DNA from: HRBIN23 sp046294495
GTDB taxonomy: Bacteria > Chloroflexota > Dehalococcoidia > Lucifugimonadales > HRBIN23
Reading direction: 5' to 3'
DNA: 13,027 nucleotides
Assembly (NCBI GenBank): GCA_046294495.1
Contig: JBKBKV010000051.1
Span: 1 to 13,027 of the forward strand
The notes beneath the pieces are model-generated. The model had not been told where the DNA came from and did not search any database. It worked only from the letters and a program-made list of their open reading frames with translations. Positions 1-6,473 of the stretch are shown here, piece by piece. Numbering within the stretch: the stretch's first letter is position 1; every line of letters begins with the position of its first letter. Both the position numbers and the translations under genes were made by a program.

Positions 1-441
1 GTATTTAGGCTCTTTATCATCTATGGTGTGGCCACCCACAATTAGGCACCCCGCCTCCTGGGCCTTGGCGTAGCCTCCCCGTAGCATCTCCTGCAGTTCC
101 GCCTCTAGTTGGCCCATAGGCCATCCCAAAATGTTGAGTGCCAGAAGAGGGCGCCCCCCCATAGCGTAGATGTCGCTTATGGAGTTGGCTACAGCGATGG
201 CCCCATACCAGTAGGGATCGTCCACAATGGGGGGGAAGAAGTCGGTAGTGAGCACCAGGGCAAAACCCTCCCCTAACCGGTAGACGGCGGCATCGTCTCC
301 GGTCTCCACGCCCACCAGCAGGTCTGGATGACGCATAGCCGGCAGGCTGGCTAGCAAGTTGCCCAGAGCCTCTGGGCTAAACTTGGCTGCTCAGCCGGCG
401 CAGTGGGCCAGAGTAGTTAGGCGCACTGGGCGCTCTGGCAT
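1..441 (-). CDS. selD: Selenophosphate synthetase SelD, selenocysteine-containing, N-terminal part (runs off left edge)
   Basis: SelD makes selenophosphate from selenide and ATP, the selenium donor for Sec-tRNA and selenouridine. Read from the ATG at 441, the frame stays open to the window edge (147 residues) except for a TGA at codon 17. Around it the protein reads LAHCAG-U-AAKFSPEAL, matching the SelD catalytic loop, where E. coli has Cys17 and Lys20; here Sec is residue 17 and Lys is residue 20. Further SelD signatures follow: GDDAAVY (48-54), TTDFFPPIVDDP (65-76), NSISDIYAMGG (86-96), ILGWP (104-108) and GGHTIDDKEPKY (136-147), including the metal/ATP aspartates near 50, 67 and 90. The start has AAGGAGG three bases upstream (445-451) and a second GGAGG at 454-458. 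The C-terminal half lies outside the window. The gene is 54 bp downstream of glcF on the same strand. The alternative, a nonsense pseudogene, is unlikely given the Sec position and the hairpin after it. Confidence 0.95.
355..385 (-). promoter_or_regulatory. Bacterial SECIS-like hairpin inside selD
   Basis: Starting five bases after the UGA, the mRNA can fold as CAAGUU (385-380), a UA bulge (379-378), GCCCAG (377-372), loop AGGCU (371-367), CUGGGC (366-361) and AACUUG (360-355). That gives two perfect 6-bp stems and a 5-nt loop. The loop begins 20 nt after the UGA and has G at its second position. Published bacterial SECIS descriptions expect a coding-region hairpin directly after the UGA, with the apical loop roughly 16-37 nt downstream and a G among the first loop bases. 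Binding by SelB is inferred. Confidence 0.8.
391..393 (-). other. In-frame UGA codon predicted to encode selenocysteine (SelD residue 17)
   Basis: The codon at this place is TGA on the minus strand, in frame with the ATG at 441 and with about 130 further conserved SelD residues. It falls exactly at the catalytic Cys/Sec position of the family (Cys17 in E. coli). Many SelD proteins are known to carry Sec here, so recoding is the simplest reading. Confidence 0.92.
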
Positions 442-495
442 GGGCCTCCTTCTCCTCCAGCATATCCTACTACCTGGGGGTGTGTGTAGCCCCCT

Positions 496-1830
496 CTAGC
501 CCTTTCCCTCTGCTTCCCGTTTGTAGGCTTTGTCCAGCAGGTCTATTACATACGCTACCTGAATAGGAAGGCCTTTGCGGCGTATCCCAGCCGCTAATTG
601 TATGGCGCAACCCGGGTTTGCAGTGGCCAGCACCTGGGCCTTGGTGCTTAGGGCATCTCGTATCCTGTCTTCTAGAAGGCGTTCTGACATCTCCCGTTGC
701 AGGAGTTGGTAACTGCCTGCGGCGCCGCAGCATTTGGCCGGGTTGTGCATCTCCACCAAGCGCAGCCCCGGGATAGAGTGCAGGATACGCCGAGGGGCTT
801 GGGTAATGCGCTGGGCGTGTGCCAGGTGGCACGGGTCCTGAAAGGTAACCGTCGTCTCCACAGGGGTCTGGGGAGGGATAAAGGGGAGGGAGACCAGGAA
901 CTCGTGGATGTCCCGCACAAGGCTGCTGAAGGCTTGGGCCTTTTGGGCGTAGTGGGGATCATCCTTCAGCAGGTAGGCATACTCCTTCATGGTGGAGCCA
1001 CACCCCGCTGAGGCAACGATAATGGCGTCGGGCTGGGCGGCCAGGAAGGCGTCTATATTGCGGCGGGCCAGTGCCCGCCCCTGCTCCAAACGCCCACTGT
1101 GGACATGTAGTGCCCCACAGCATACCTGTTCCCTGGGCACCACCACCTCAAAGCCGTTATGGGCCAGCACACGCACACACGCCCGCATGGTGGAGGCGTG
1201 CAGCAAGGGCATCACACAACCCGACAGAAGCGCCACCCGCCCCCGGGGGGCTCCCTTGGGGCGATAGACCTGCCCCCGCGCAGCGAAGAAGTGCCCAGGC
1301 AATGGTGTGAGCAGGCTATCCATCGCCTCCAGCAGTGGGAAGGGGCGCAGAAGGCGCATGCGCCGCACAAGGTGCTGGAGGCCCAGGCGCTGGTAAAGGC
1401 GCAGAGCGCCTCCGCCGAGGCGTAGGCGGCTTGGGAAGGGGAGGATGTGGTCAAAAGCAAGGCTCTGCCCCAGGCGCAGGGCCAAAGGCTGGTGAACCCT
1501 ACGCAGCGCCTGGGCACGAGCGCGTTCTATCAGGTGCCCGTAGGGCACGGCCGAGGGACAGACGGCCTCACACGCCCGACACGCCAGGCACAGGTCCCAG
1601 TGGCGCGTTACCTGGGGGGAGAGAGGCAGGCGCCCCTCGTATACTGCCCGCATCAAAGCGATGCGTCCGCGGGGGGATTCGGTCTCCAGCCCTGTCTCCA
1701 GGTAAGTTGGGCAAGCGGTGAGGCAGAGTCCACAGTGGACACAGGTATAGAGGTCTTTCTCCGCTGGGGAGTCTACTCCGGTAAACCCTTTCACAGGTGC
1801 GGGAGGTTGAGCCAGGGTGGGGTGAGCCAT
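496..1830 (-). CDS. glcF: Glycolate oxidase iron-sulfur subunit GlcF
   Basis: This is the electron-transfer subunit of the membrane-associated glycolate dehydrogenase (GlcDEF), which oxidises glycolate to glyoxylate. The 444-residue protein has two 4Fe-4S ferredoxin motifs near the N-terminus: C30-x2-C33-x2-C36-x3-C40-P and C81-x2-C84-x2-C87-x3-C91-P. Two cysteine-rich CCG domains follow, with CCG at 237-239 and 367-369 and accessory cysteines in LLSGC (205), DPC (333) and NPGC (408). This order and length are typical of GlcF. All expected cysteines are present. The ATG at 1830 overlaps the TAA of glcE by one base (TAATG), so translation is probably coupled; upstream there is only a weak AGGGGG. 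A related D-lactate dehydrogenase Fe-S subunit is possible, but the glcD and glcE partners favour glycolate. Confidence 0.93.
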   Translation of the reverse strand: MAHPTLAQPPAPVKGFTGVDSPAEKDLYTCVHCGLCLTACPTYLETGLETESPRGRIALMRAVYEGRLPLSPQVTRHWDLCLACRACEAVCPSAVPYGHLIERARAQALRRVHQPLALRLGQSLAFDHILPFPSRLRLGGGALRLYQRLGLQHLVRRMRLLRPFPLLEAMDSLLTPLPGHFFAARGQVYRPKGAPRGRVALLSGCVMPLLHASTMRACVRVLAHNGFEVVVPREQVCCGALHVHSGRLEQGRALARRNIDAFLAAQPDAIIVASAGCGSTMKEYAYLLKDDPHYAQKAQAFSSLVRDIHEFLVSLPFIPPQTPVETTVTFQDPCHLAHAQRITQAPRRILHSIPGLRLVEMHNPAKCCGAAGSYQLLQREMSERLLEDRIRDALSTKAQVLATANPGCAIQLAAGIRRKGLPIQVAYVIDLLDKAYKREAEGKG

Positions 1831-3185
1831 TAGATGCCCCCTACAAAACGCCCGGGGTTGAGGATTCCCTTGGGGTCAAACTGGGCCTTGAGGGAGCGTT
1901 GCACCTGCATAGTCTCCACCTGGGCATCCCAGGGGTTTAGGGCCAGTTTTACAGGGGGCGAGGCGCGTTCCACTATCATACGCGCTCCCAGGGCGTGGGC
2001 ACGCTCCCGTAAAGCGCGCAGAACCGGCGCAACTTTCTGGGGTGCGTCCAGGCCAGGGCCAGCCGGCCAAAGGGCGCGCACTACGCCAATACTGGCGTGG
2101 AGGGCAAGGGCGGGGCCTGGAGGCAGGGCCGCTCCCACCTCCTCCACCAGGGCGAGGAGGTGCACACCTTGGCTGGGTAGGGCGGACAGGCGCACGCAAA
2201 GGGGGGGCTGGGGTTCCACCGAGCCCAGGTCTGCCACCGCTCGCCAGAGGGCACGCCCACCTTCACCCGCCAGGATCTCTACCCCCCGAAGGGAAACGCC
2301 GAAGCGCTGGCATATGGCTAGGGCGTCTCGTTCCTGCCTGGCCACAGCCGGGGGAGGGCCCCCGAAGCGCAGGAGAAGCCAGAAGGCCTTGCGTTCCTCA
2401 GGCGCCAGGGGCAAAGCCGACGCCGGCACCAGTTGCCAGGCTGGGTCGGTGAGCACCTCTACAGCCATAGGCGCTAGGCCCGCTCGCACAACTGCCAGGC
2501 CCGCCCCTATTGCTCCCTCAGCAGAGGGGAAGGCGGCCACCACAGTGCGTTCCTCCCGTGGCAGAGGCGCAACCTTGAAGGTGGCTTCAACAATCACGGC
2601 CAGAGTGCCCAGGGAGCCTGTGTAAAGGCGATGCATCTCGTAGCCGGTAACATTCTTCACCACCTGGCCCCCGCTCCTGGTTAGGGTGCCGTCGGCGTGC
2701 ACCACGCCCATGCCGATCACCATATCGCGGGGGAAGCCGTAGCCAGCGCACAGGGGTCCGTAGGTGGAGGAGGCCAGGATACCCCCGATGGTGGCGCGCT
2801 GTGGCAGGGGGGCATCCAGGGGTAGGAACTGGCCATGCTGTCGGAGTGCCCCCTGGAGGCGCTCAAGGGTTGTCCCTGCCCCCACGCGTGCCGTCATATC
2901 GGCAGGGGAGTGCTCCAGGGGCTGGTCTATCCCCGTCAAGTCAAGGGCCAGGTGATAGGCGCGCGGGGGCGCTCCCAGAGCCATGCGTGTTCCCCCTCCC
3001 CAGGGCACCACCGCCGCCTCCTCGCGGTGGGCCTCCGCTAGCACCTGACGCACCTCCCCCACACTGCGGGGGCGCACCACCAGGGACGGCGTAACGCCCT
3101 CAACGGCATAGTCACCTAGGCGCTCCGTTGGGAGAATGATGGTAGGGTCCAACGCTGCGCCCAATGGGGAAATCGGTGAAGTCAA
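1830..3185 (-). CDS. glcE: Glycolate oxidase FAD-binding subunit GlcE
   Basis: This is the second FAD-binding (PCMH/FAD_binding_4) subunit of glycolate dehydrogenase, partner of GlcD and GlcF. With the TTG start at 3185 it has 451 residues. The nucleotide-binding motif PWGGGTRMALG is near 61-71, TIGGILASS near 132-140, and VVKNVTGYEMHRLYTGSLGTLA near 176-197; the last two are characteristic of GlcE. It is longer than E. coli GlcE (about 350), the extra length lying mostly in the C-terminal half. The TTG start was chosen because AGGAGG (3190-3195) lies four bases upstream and overlaps the stop of the transporter gene. A GTG at 3248 in the same frame would add 21 residues but overlap the transporter by 55 bp and lacks a ribosome site. 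Specificity for glycolate rather than lactate is inferred from the gene set. Confidence 0.9.
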   Translation of the reverse strand: MTSPISPLGAALDPTIILPTERLGDYAVEGVTPSLVVRPRSVGEVRQVLAEAHREEAAVVPWGGGTRMALGAPPRAYHLALDLTGIDQPLEHSPADMTARVGAGTTLERLQGALRQHGQFLPLDAPLPQRATIGGILASSTYGPLCAGYGFPRDMVIGMGVVHADGTLTRSGGQVVKNVTGYEMHRLYTGSLGTLAVIVEATFKVAPLPREERTVVAAFPSAEGAIGAGLAVVRAGLAPMAVEVLTDPAWQLVPASALPLAPEERKAFWLLLRFGGPPPAVARQERDALAICQRFGVSLRGVEILAGEGGRALWRAVADLGSVEPQPPLCVRLSALPSQGVHLLALVEEVGAALPPGPALALHASIGVVRALWPAGPGLDAPQKVAPVLRALRERAHALGARMIVERASPPVKLALNPWDAQVETMQVQRSLKAQFDPKGILNPGRFVGGI

Positions 3186-3189
3186 CGGG

Positions 3190-3195
3190 CCTCCT
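3190..3195 (-). promoter_or_regulatory. Ribosome binding site deciding the TTG start of glcE
   Basis: AGGAGG, read on the minus strand, sits four bases before a TTG and shares bases with the TAG stop of the upstream transporter gene. It is the only strong Shine-Dalgarno sequence near the 5' end of glcE. The same short spacing is seen at selD (3) and glcD (4). Confidence 0.65.
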
Positions 3196-4585
3196 AGCGG
3201 AGCACCATATATATGGTAATTATAGCGACGCTTATCAGGTTCATCCACCAGCCGGCCTTGGCCATGTCCGTAAGGGTAAAGCGCCCAGTCCCGAAGACGA
3301 TGGCGTTGGGAGGGGTGCCTACGGGGAGCATAAAGGCCAGGGAGGCTGCAAAAGTAACAGCCAGCATCAGGGGGAAGGGGTCCACGCCTAGGGAGAGGGC
3401 CAGGCTCCCAGCAACAGGGAGTGTGATGCTAGCAATTGCGGTGTTGGACGCTAACTCGGTGGCGAAGACAATGACGGCTACCACTACAGCAATGACGAGC
3501 GCTGGGGGGAGCCCTTGAAGCGCTGTCAGTTTACCAGCCAGCCAAGTGTCTAGCCCGGAGGCGGTGAAGGCGTGTGCCAGAGCGAGCCCACCCCCTAGCA
3601 GGAGCACCACATCCCAGGGCAGATCCTTTATTTCCCCTGTGCCCAGCAAGCGGCTCCCACCCCTCGCCGGCAAGAGGAATAGGGCAACTGCGCCCCCTAT
3701 GGCGATGCTGGCGTCGGTTAGCAAGGGCCAGCCCTTGCCCCAGAACGGGCGCGTTACCCACAGGAGCGCCACACTAAGGAAGACTGCCAACACTAACCCT
3801 TGCTCTCGGGTCCAGGGGCCGGTGTCTATAGGGGCTATCTTGAAGAGGTGGCCTCCTCTCCCAGCGTCGCGAGTATATCCGAAGCCCAGGTAGAGCCATG
3901 CTGCCATCCACATAAGTAGGGCCAGTGGCAGGCCGTAGTTCATCCATTCAAGGAAGGAGACCTCTCGGCCTGTAAGGGAGCGGTAGGCTCCCGAGAAGAT
4001 AAGGTTAGGTGCAGTGCCTACCAACGTGCCCACTCCCCCGATAGTGGCCGAATAGGCTACACCCAACAGCAAGGCGCTGGCGAAGCGTTCGCGCTCCTGA
4101 CCTTCTACCATAGTGCCAATGATGCTGGTGGCAACTGGCAGGACAAGCATGGTTGTGGCGGTGTTGCTGATCCACCCGGAAAGGGAGGCAGTAACAAACA
4201 TCACCCCTCCCAGCACAAGCCTGGGGCGTGTTCCCACCAGCCTTAACACACCCCATGCGAAGCGCCGGTGCAAGCCCCACCTCTCAATGGCAGTGGCGAT
4301 GAGGAACCCCCCTATAAGGAGAAAGATGATGGGGTCTGCGTACCGGGAGGCTAGGGTCTCCATAGGGGCTACCCCCATTAGGGGGAGCATAAGGAGGGGC
4401 AACAGGGCCGTTGCCGCCAGTGGGAGGGCCTCTGCCAGCCACCAAGTCGCCATCCAAAGGGTGAGGGCGGCGACGGCCCGGGGTTTCCATTCCAGGCCCT
4501 CCGGGGCGAGGAGCAGGGTCAGTGCGAAGAGGGTTGGCCCCAAGACAAGCCCGAGGCTCTGCCTGCCAGCCCAGCGTGGGCGCAT
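3194..4585 (-). CDS. DASS/SLC13-family sodium:anion (dicarboxylate-type) symporter
   Basis: This is an inner-membrane carrier of the divalent anion:sodium symporter family. Its 463 residues are largely hydrophobic, with about 11-12 membrane segments. Both family-defining SNT motifs are present, at 140-142 (WISNTATTMLVLP) and 380-382 (ELASNTAIASITLP), each at the tip of a re-entrant hairpin in the VcINDY structure. The matching GTAPN (190-194) and GTPPN (423-427) loops complete the sodium/substrate sites. The gene lies between glcD and glcE: its ATG is three bases after the glcD stop and has no Shine-Dalgarno of its own, so it is probably translated by coupling. Context suggests it imports the acid oxidised by GlcDEF or a related di- or hydroxycarboxylate. 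E. coli uses GlcA, a member of a different family, for this job. The substrate cannot be read from the sequence. Confidence 0.9.
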   Translation of the reverse strand: MRPRWAGRQSLGLVLGPTLFALTLLLAPEGLEWKPRAVAALTLWMATWWLAEALPLAATALLPLLMLPLMGVAPMETLASRYADPIIFLLIGGFLIATAIERWGLHRRFAWGVLRLVGTRPRLVLGGVMFVTASLSGWISNTATTMLVLPVATSIIGTMVEGQERERFASALLLGVAYSATIGGVGTLVGTAPNLIFSGAYRSLTGREVSFLEWMNYGLPLALLMWMAAWLYLGFGYTRDAGRGGHLFKIAPIDTGPWTREQGLVLAVFLSVALLWVTRPFWGKGWPLLTDASIAIGGAVALFLLPARGGSRLLGTGEIKDLPWDVVLLLGGGLALAHAFTASGLDTWLAGKLTALQGLPPALVIAVVVAVIVFATELASNTAIASITLPVAGSLALSLGVDPFPLMLAVTFAASLAFMLPVGTPPNAIVFGTGRFTLTDMAKAGWWMNLISVAIITIYMVLR

Positions 4586-4588
4586 AGA

Positions 4589-6025
4589 CTAGATAACAGC
4601 GTCGGCAGGGAGCCTGGTAGTGGGGCGGAAGCCACCCAGGAGGTTCCCCTGGGGGAACACCTTTCCTCGGTTCAGGAAGTTCTCTGCGCCGAAGGCGGGG
4701 TGCAGTTTGGCCATTGCCGCCATATCCTCCGCCTTGAAGTAAAGGGGCATGTATTCCTGCTTCTCTATGCCTACCCCGTGTTCCCCGGAGAGGGCGCCTC
4801 CCAGTTCCACACACATTTTCAGGATGGCTCCGCCCGCCTCTTTCGCACGGCGCAGTTGGTCGTGGTCGCGCTCGTCAAAGAGGATGCAGGGGTGCAGATT
4901 ACCGTCCCCGGCGTGGAAGACATTGGCAATGGGGAGGCGGTAATACTCCGAGATGGCCCGGATGCGTTGGAGGGCCTCCACGATGCGGGTGCGGGGAACC
5001 ACCCCGTCCAGAAGCAGGTAGTTGGGGGCAAGACGCCCCAACGCCCCCAAAGCACCCTTGCGCCCAGCCCACAGGCGCTCCCGTTCCTCCAAGCGCTCTG
5101 CCGAGCGCACCTCCACTGCTCCCATCTCTCGGCAGATGGCCTCCACCTCGGCACCCTGCACAGCCACCGCTTCACGTAGGCCGTCCACTTCTACCAGGAG
5201 CACGGCCCCGGCCTCCTTGGGGTAGCCGGCGTGGACGGCTGGCTCCACCGCCTCAATAGTGAGGCGGTCCAGCATCTCCAGCGCGGCCGGCACCATACCG
5301 CTGGCAATAATAGCCGAAACAGCAGCGCTGGCCTGGTCTATCTCACGGAATACTGCCAGCAGGGTCTTGACGGCTTCGGGAATGGGCAGCAAGCGCACCA
5401 CAACCTTGGTTACCACGGCCAGCGTCCCTTCAGAGCCGATGACAATGCCCCGCAGGTCATAGCCAAACTCCTCTCGCCTCTTTCCGCCAAACCAGACCAA
5501 AGAGCCATCGGCCAGCACCACCTCCAGGCCCAGAACATGGTTTGTGGTAACGCCATAGGCCAGGCAGTGGGGGCCGCCGGCGTTCTCTGCCACATTCCCC
5601 CCTATGGTGCATGCCTTTTGGCTGGATGGGTCGGGGGCGTAGTAAAGGCCATAAGGGAGGGCCGCCTTACTGATGTCCAGATTGGCAACGCCCGGCTCCA
5701 CCACCGCCAGCATATTGTCAGGGTCAATCTCCAGGATGCGGTTGAGGCGGGTCAGGGAGAGCACCACACCCTGATAGAGGGGCACTGCACCTCCCGAGAG
5801 GCCTGTGCCTGCGCCACGAGGCACCAGGGTCCAGCCCGCCTGGCGCACGGCGCGCACCACCTCTGCCGTCTCCTGGGCAGAGCCGGGTAATACCACCAGC
5901 CCGGGGAGCGAGCGGTCTACCGAGCCATCGTATTCGTAGACCAGCAGGCTCTCCGGCTCGTCCAGGACATAGCGATGCCCAACGATACGGCGCAGGGTAT
6001 GCGCCAGTGCCGTGCGCTCTTGCAT
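4589..6025 (-). CDS. glcD: Glycolate oxidase catalytic FAD subunit GlcD
   Basis: This is the catalytic flavoprotein subunit of glycolate dehydrogenase, oxidising glycolate (or a related D-2-hydroxyacid) to the 2-oxoacid. The protein has 478 residues. The N-terminal FAD-binding domain (about 43-215) contains PRGAGTGLSGGAVP (69-82), YYAPDPSSQKACTIGGN (128-144) and YDLRGIVIGSEGTLAVVT (189-206). The C-terminal oxidase domain carries HAGDGNLHP (371-379) and SGEHGVG (413-419), the conserved metal/substrate-binding region of the GlcD/D-lactate dehydrogenase family. The ATG at 6025 is preceded by GGGAGG four bases upstream, which itself overlaps the stop of the upstream small gene. It heads the tight cluster glcD, transporter, glcE, glcF. 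FAD-linked D-lactate dehydrogenases are close relatives, but the split glcE/glcF neighbours point to glycolate. Confidence 0.93.
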   Translation of the reverse strand: MQERTALAHTLRRIVGHRYVLDEPESLLVYEYDGSVDRSLPGLVVLPGSAQETAEVVRAVRQAGWTLVPRGAGTGLSGGAVPLYQGVVLSLTRLNRILEIDPDNMLAVVEPGVANLDISKAALPYGLYYAPDPSSQKACTIGGNVAENAGGPHCLAYGVTTNHVLGLEVVLADGSLVWFGGKRREEFGYDLRGIVIGSEGTLAVVTKVVVRLLPIPEAVKTLLAVFREIDQASAAVSAIIASGMVPAALEMLDRLTIEAVEPAVHAGYPKEAGAVLLVEVDGLREAVAVQGAEVEAICREMGAVEVRSAERLEERERLWAGRKGALGALGRLAPNYLLLDGVVPRTRIVEALQRIRAISEYYRLPIANVFHAGDGNLHPCILFDERDHDQLRRAKEAGGAILKMCVELGGALSGEHGVGIEKQEYMPLYFKAEDMAAMAKLHPAFGAENFLNRGKVFPQGNLLGGFRPTTRLPADAVI

Positions 6026-6034
6026 ACGGCCTCC

Positions 6035-6427
6035 CTATGGGGGGCGACGGCGGCGGAGGGCATTCCGCAGGCGTGCCCACCAGGGGCGAAAGAGATTTGC
6101 CGCTGTCTCCTTCCCTTGGGGGGTAAGGCGCACTCGGTAAACGCCCAGGGGAGGGTAAGCAGCGTAATCTACCAGCCCCCGGCTCTTCATAGTGCGCAAG
6201 AGGGAGAGGATGTGCCCGCGCTTCTGGGTGGCGTAAACTGCCATTTCCATTTCGGCAGGGATGATAAGGTCGGCTTCAAAGGCCAGGTCCCTCTCGTCCA
6301 GCCCCTGCTCCTGCACATTGGGACGACTGGGGTCGTGCTGGGCCCTTAAGAGGGCGAAGAGGATATTCTGAATTTCCTCTTCTCGCTTGCGGGCCGCTCG
6401 GCGCTCTTCCTTGCTCACTTTGCCCAT
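6035..6427 (-). CDS. Small basic protein, possible winged-helix regulator
   Basis: The gene encodes 130 residues from the ATG at 6427. I do not recognise the family. The N-terminus is strongly charged (GKVSKEERRAARKREEEIQ) and probably helical. The middle, HILSLLRTMKSRGLVDY followed by GVYRVRLTPQGKETA, resembles the recognition helix, wing and 'LTPxG' strand of MarR/PadR-type winged-helix proteins. The C-terminus is arginine-rich (LRNALRRRRPP). The in-frame TTG at 6502 would overlap the upstream gene and has no ribosome site, so the ATG is preferred. No Shine-Dalgarno precedes it either, but a possible promoter lies so close that the message could be leaderless. The stop is only 9 bp before glcD, suggesting co-transcription and possibly control of the glycolate operon. 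Gene reality is fairly sure; function is not. Confidence 0.65.
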   Translation of the reverse strand: MGKVSKEERRAARKREEEIQNILFALLRAQHDPSRPNVQEQGLDERDLAFEADLIIPAEMEMAVYATQKRGHILSLLRTMKSRGLVDYAAYPPLGVYRVRLTPQGKETAANLFRPWWARLRNALRRRRPP

Positions 6428-6435
6428 CTCACTGC

Positions 6436-6465
6436 AGAATACCACGCTGTGCGAAAGTGGGTAAA
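6436..6465 (-). promoter_or_regulatory. Possible promoter for the small regulator-glcD operon
   Basis: Minus-strand TTTACC (6465-6460), an 18-bp spacer and TATTCT (6441-6436) resemble a sigma70-type promoter. The expected start of transcription would fall about two bases before the ATG at 6427, giving a leaderless mRNA. This agrees with the missing Shine-Dalgarno. The match is moderate only. Confidence 0.3.
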
Positions 6466-6473
6466 GGGGCACC

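Noticed and set aside
391..393. Reading the TGA in selD as a pseudogene mutation or sequencing error.
   Set aside because: It lies exactly at the Cys/Sec residue, the flanking frame is intact and conserved, and a SECIS-like hairpin follows at the right distance.
1834..2625. Long plus-strand open frame (263 codons) opposite glcE.
   Set aside because: Arg/Ala/Pro/Ser-rich low-complexity translation typical of a GC-rich antisense shadow; glcE on the other strand is clearly real.
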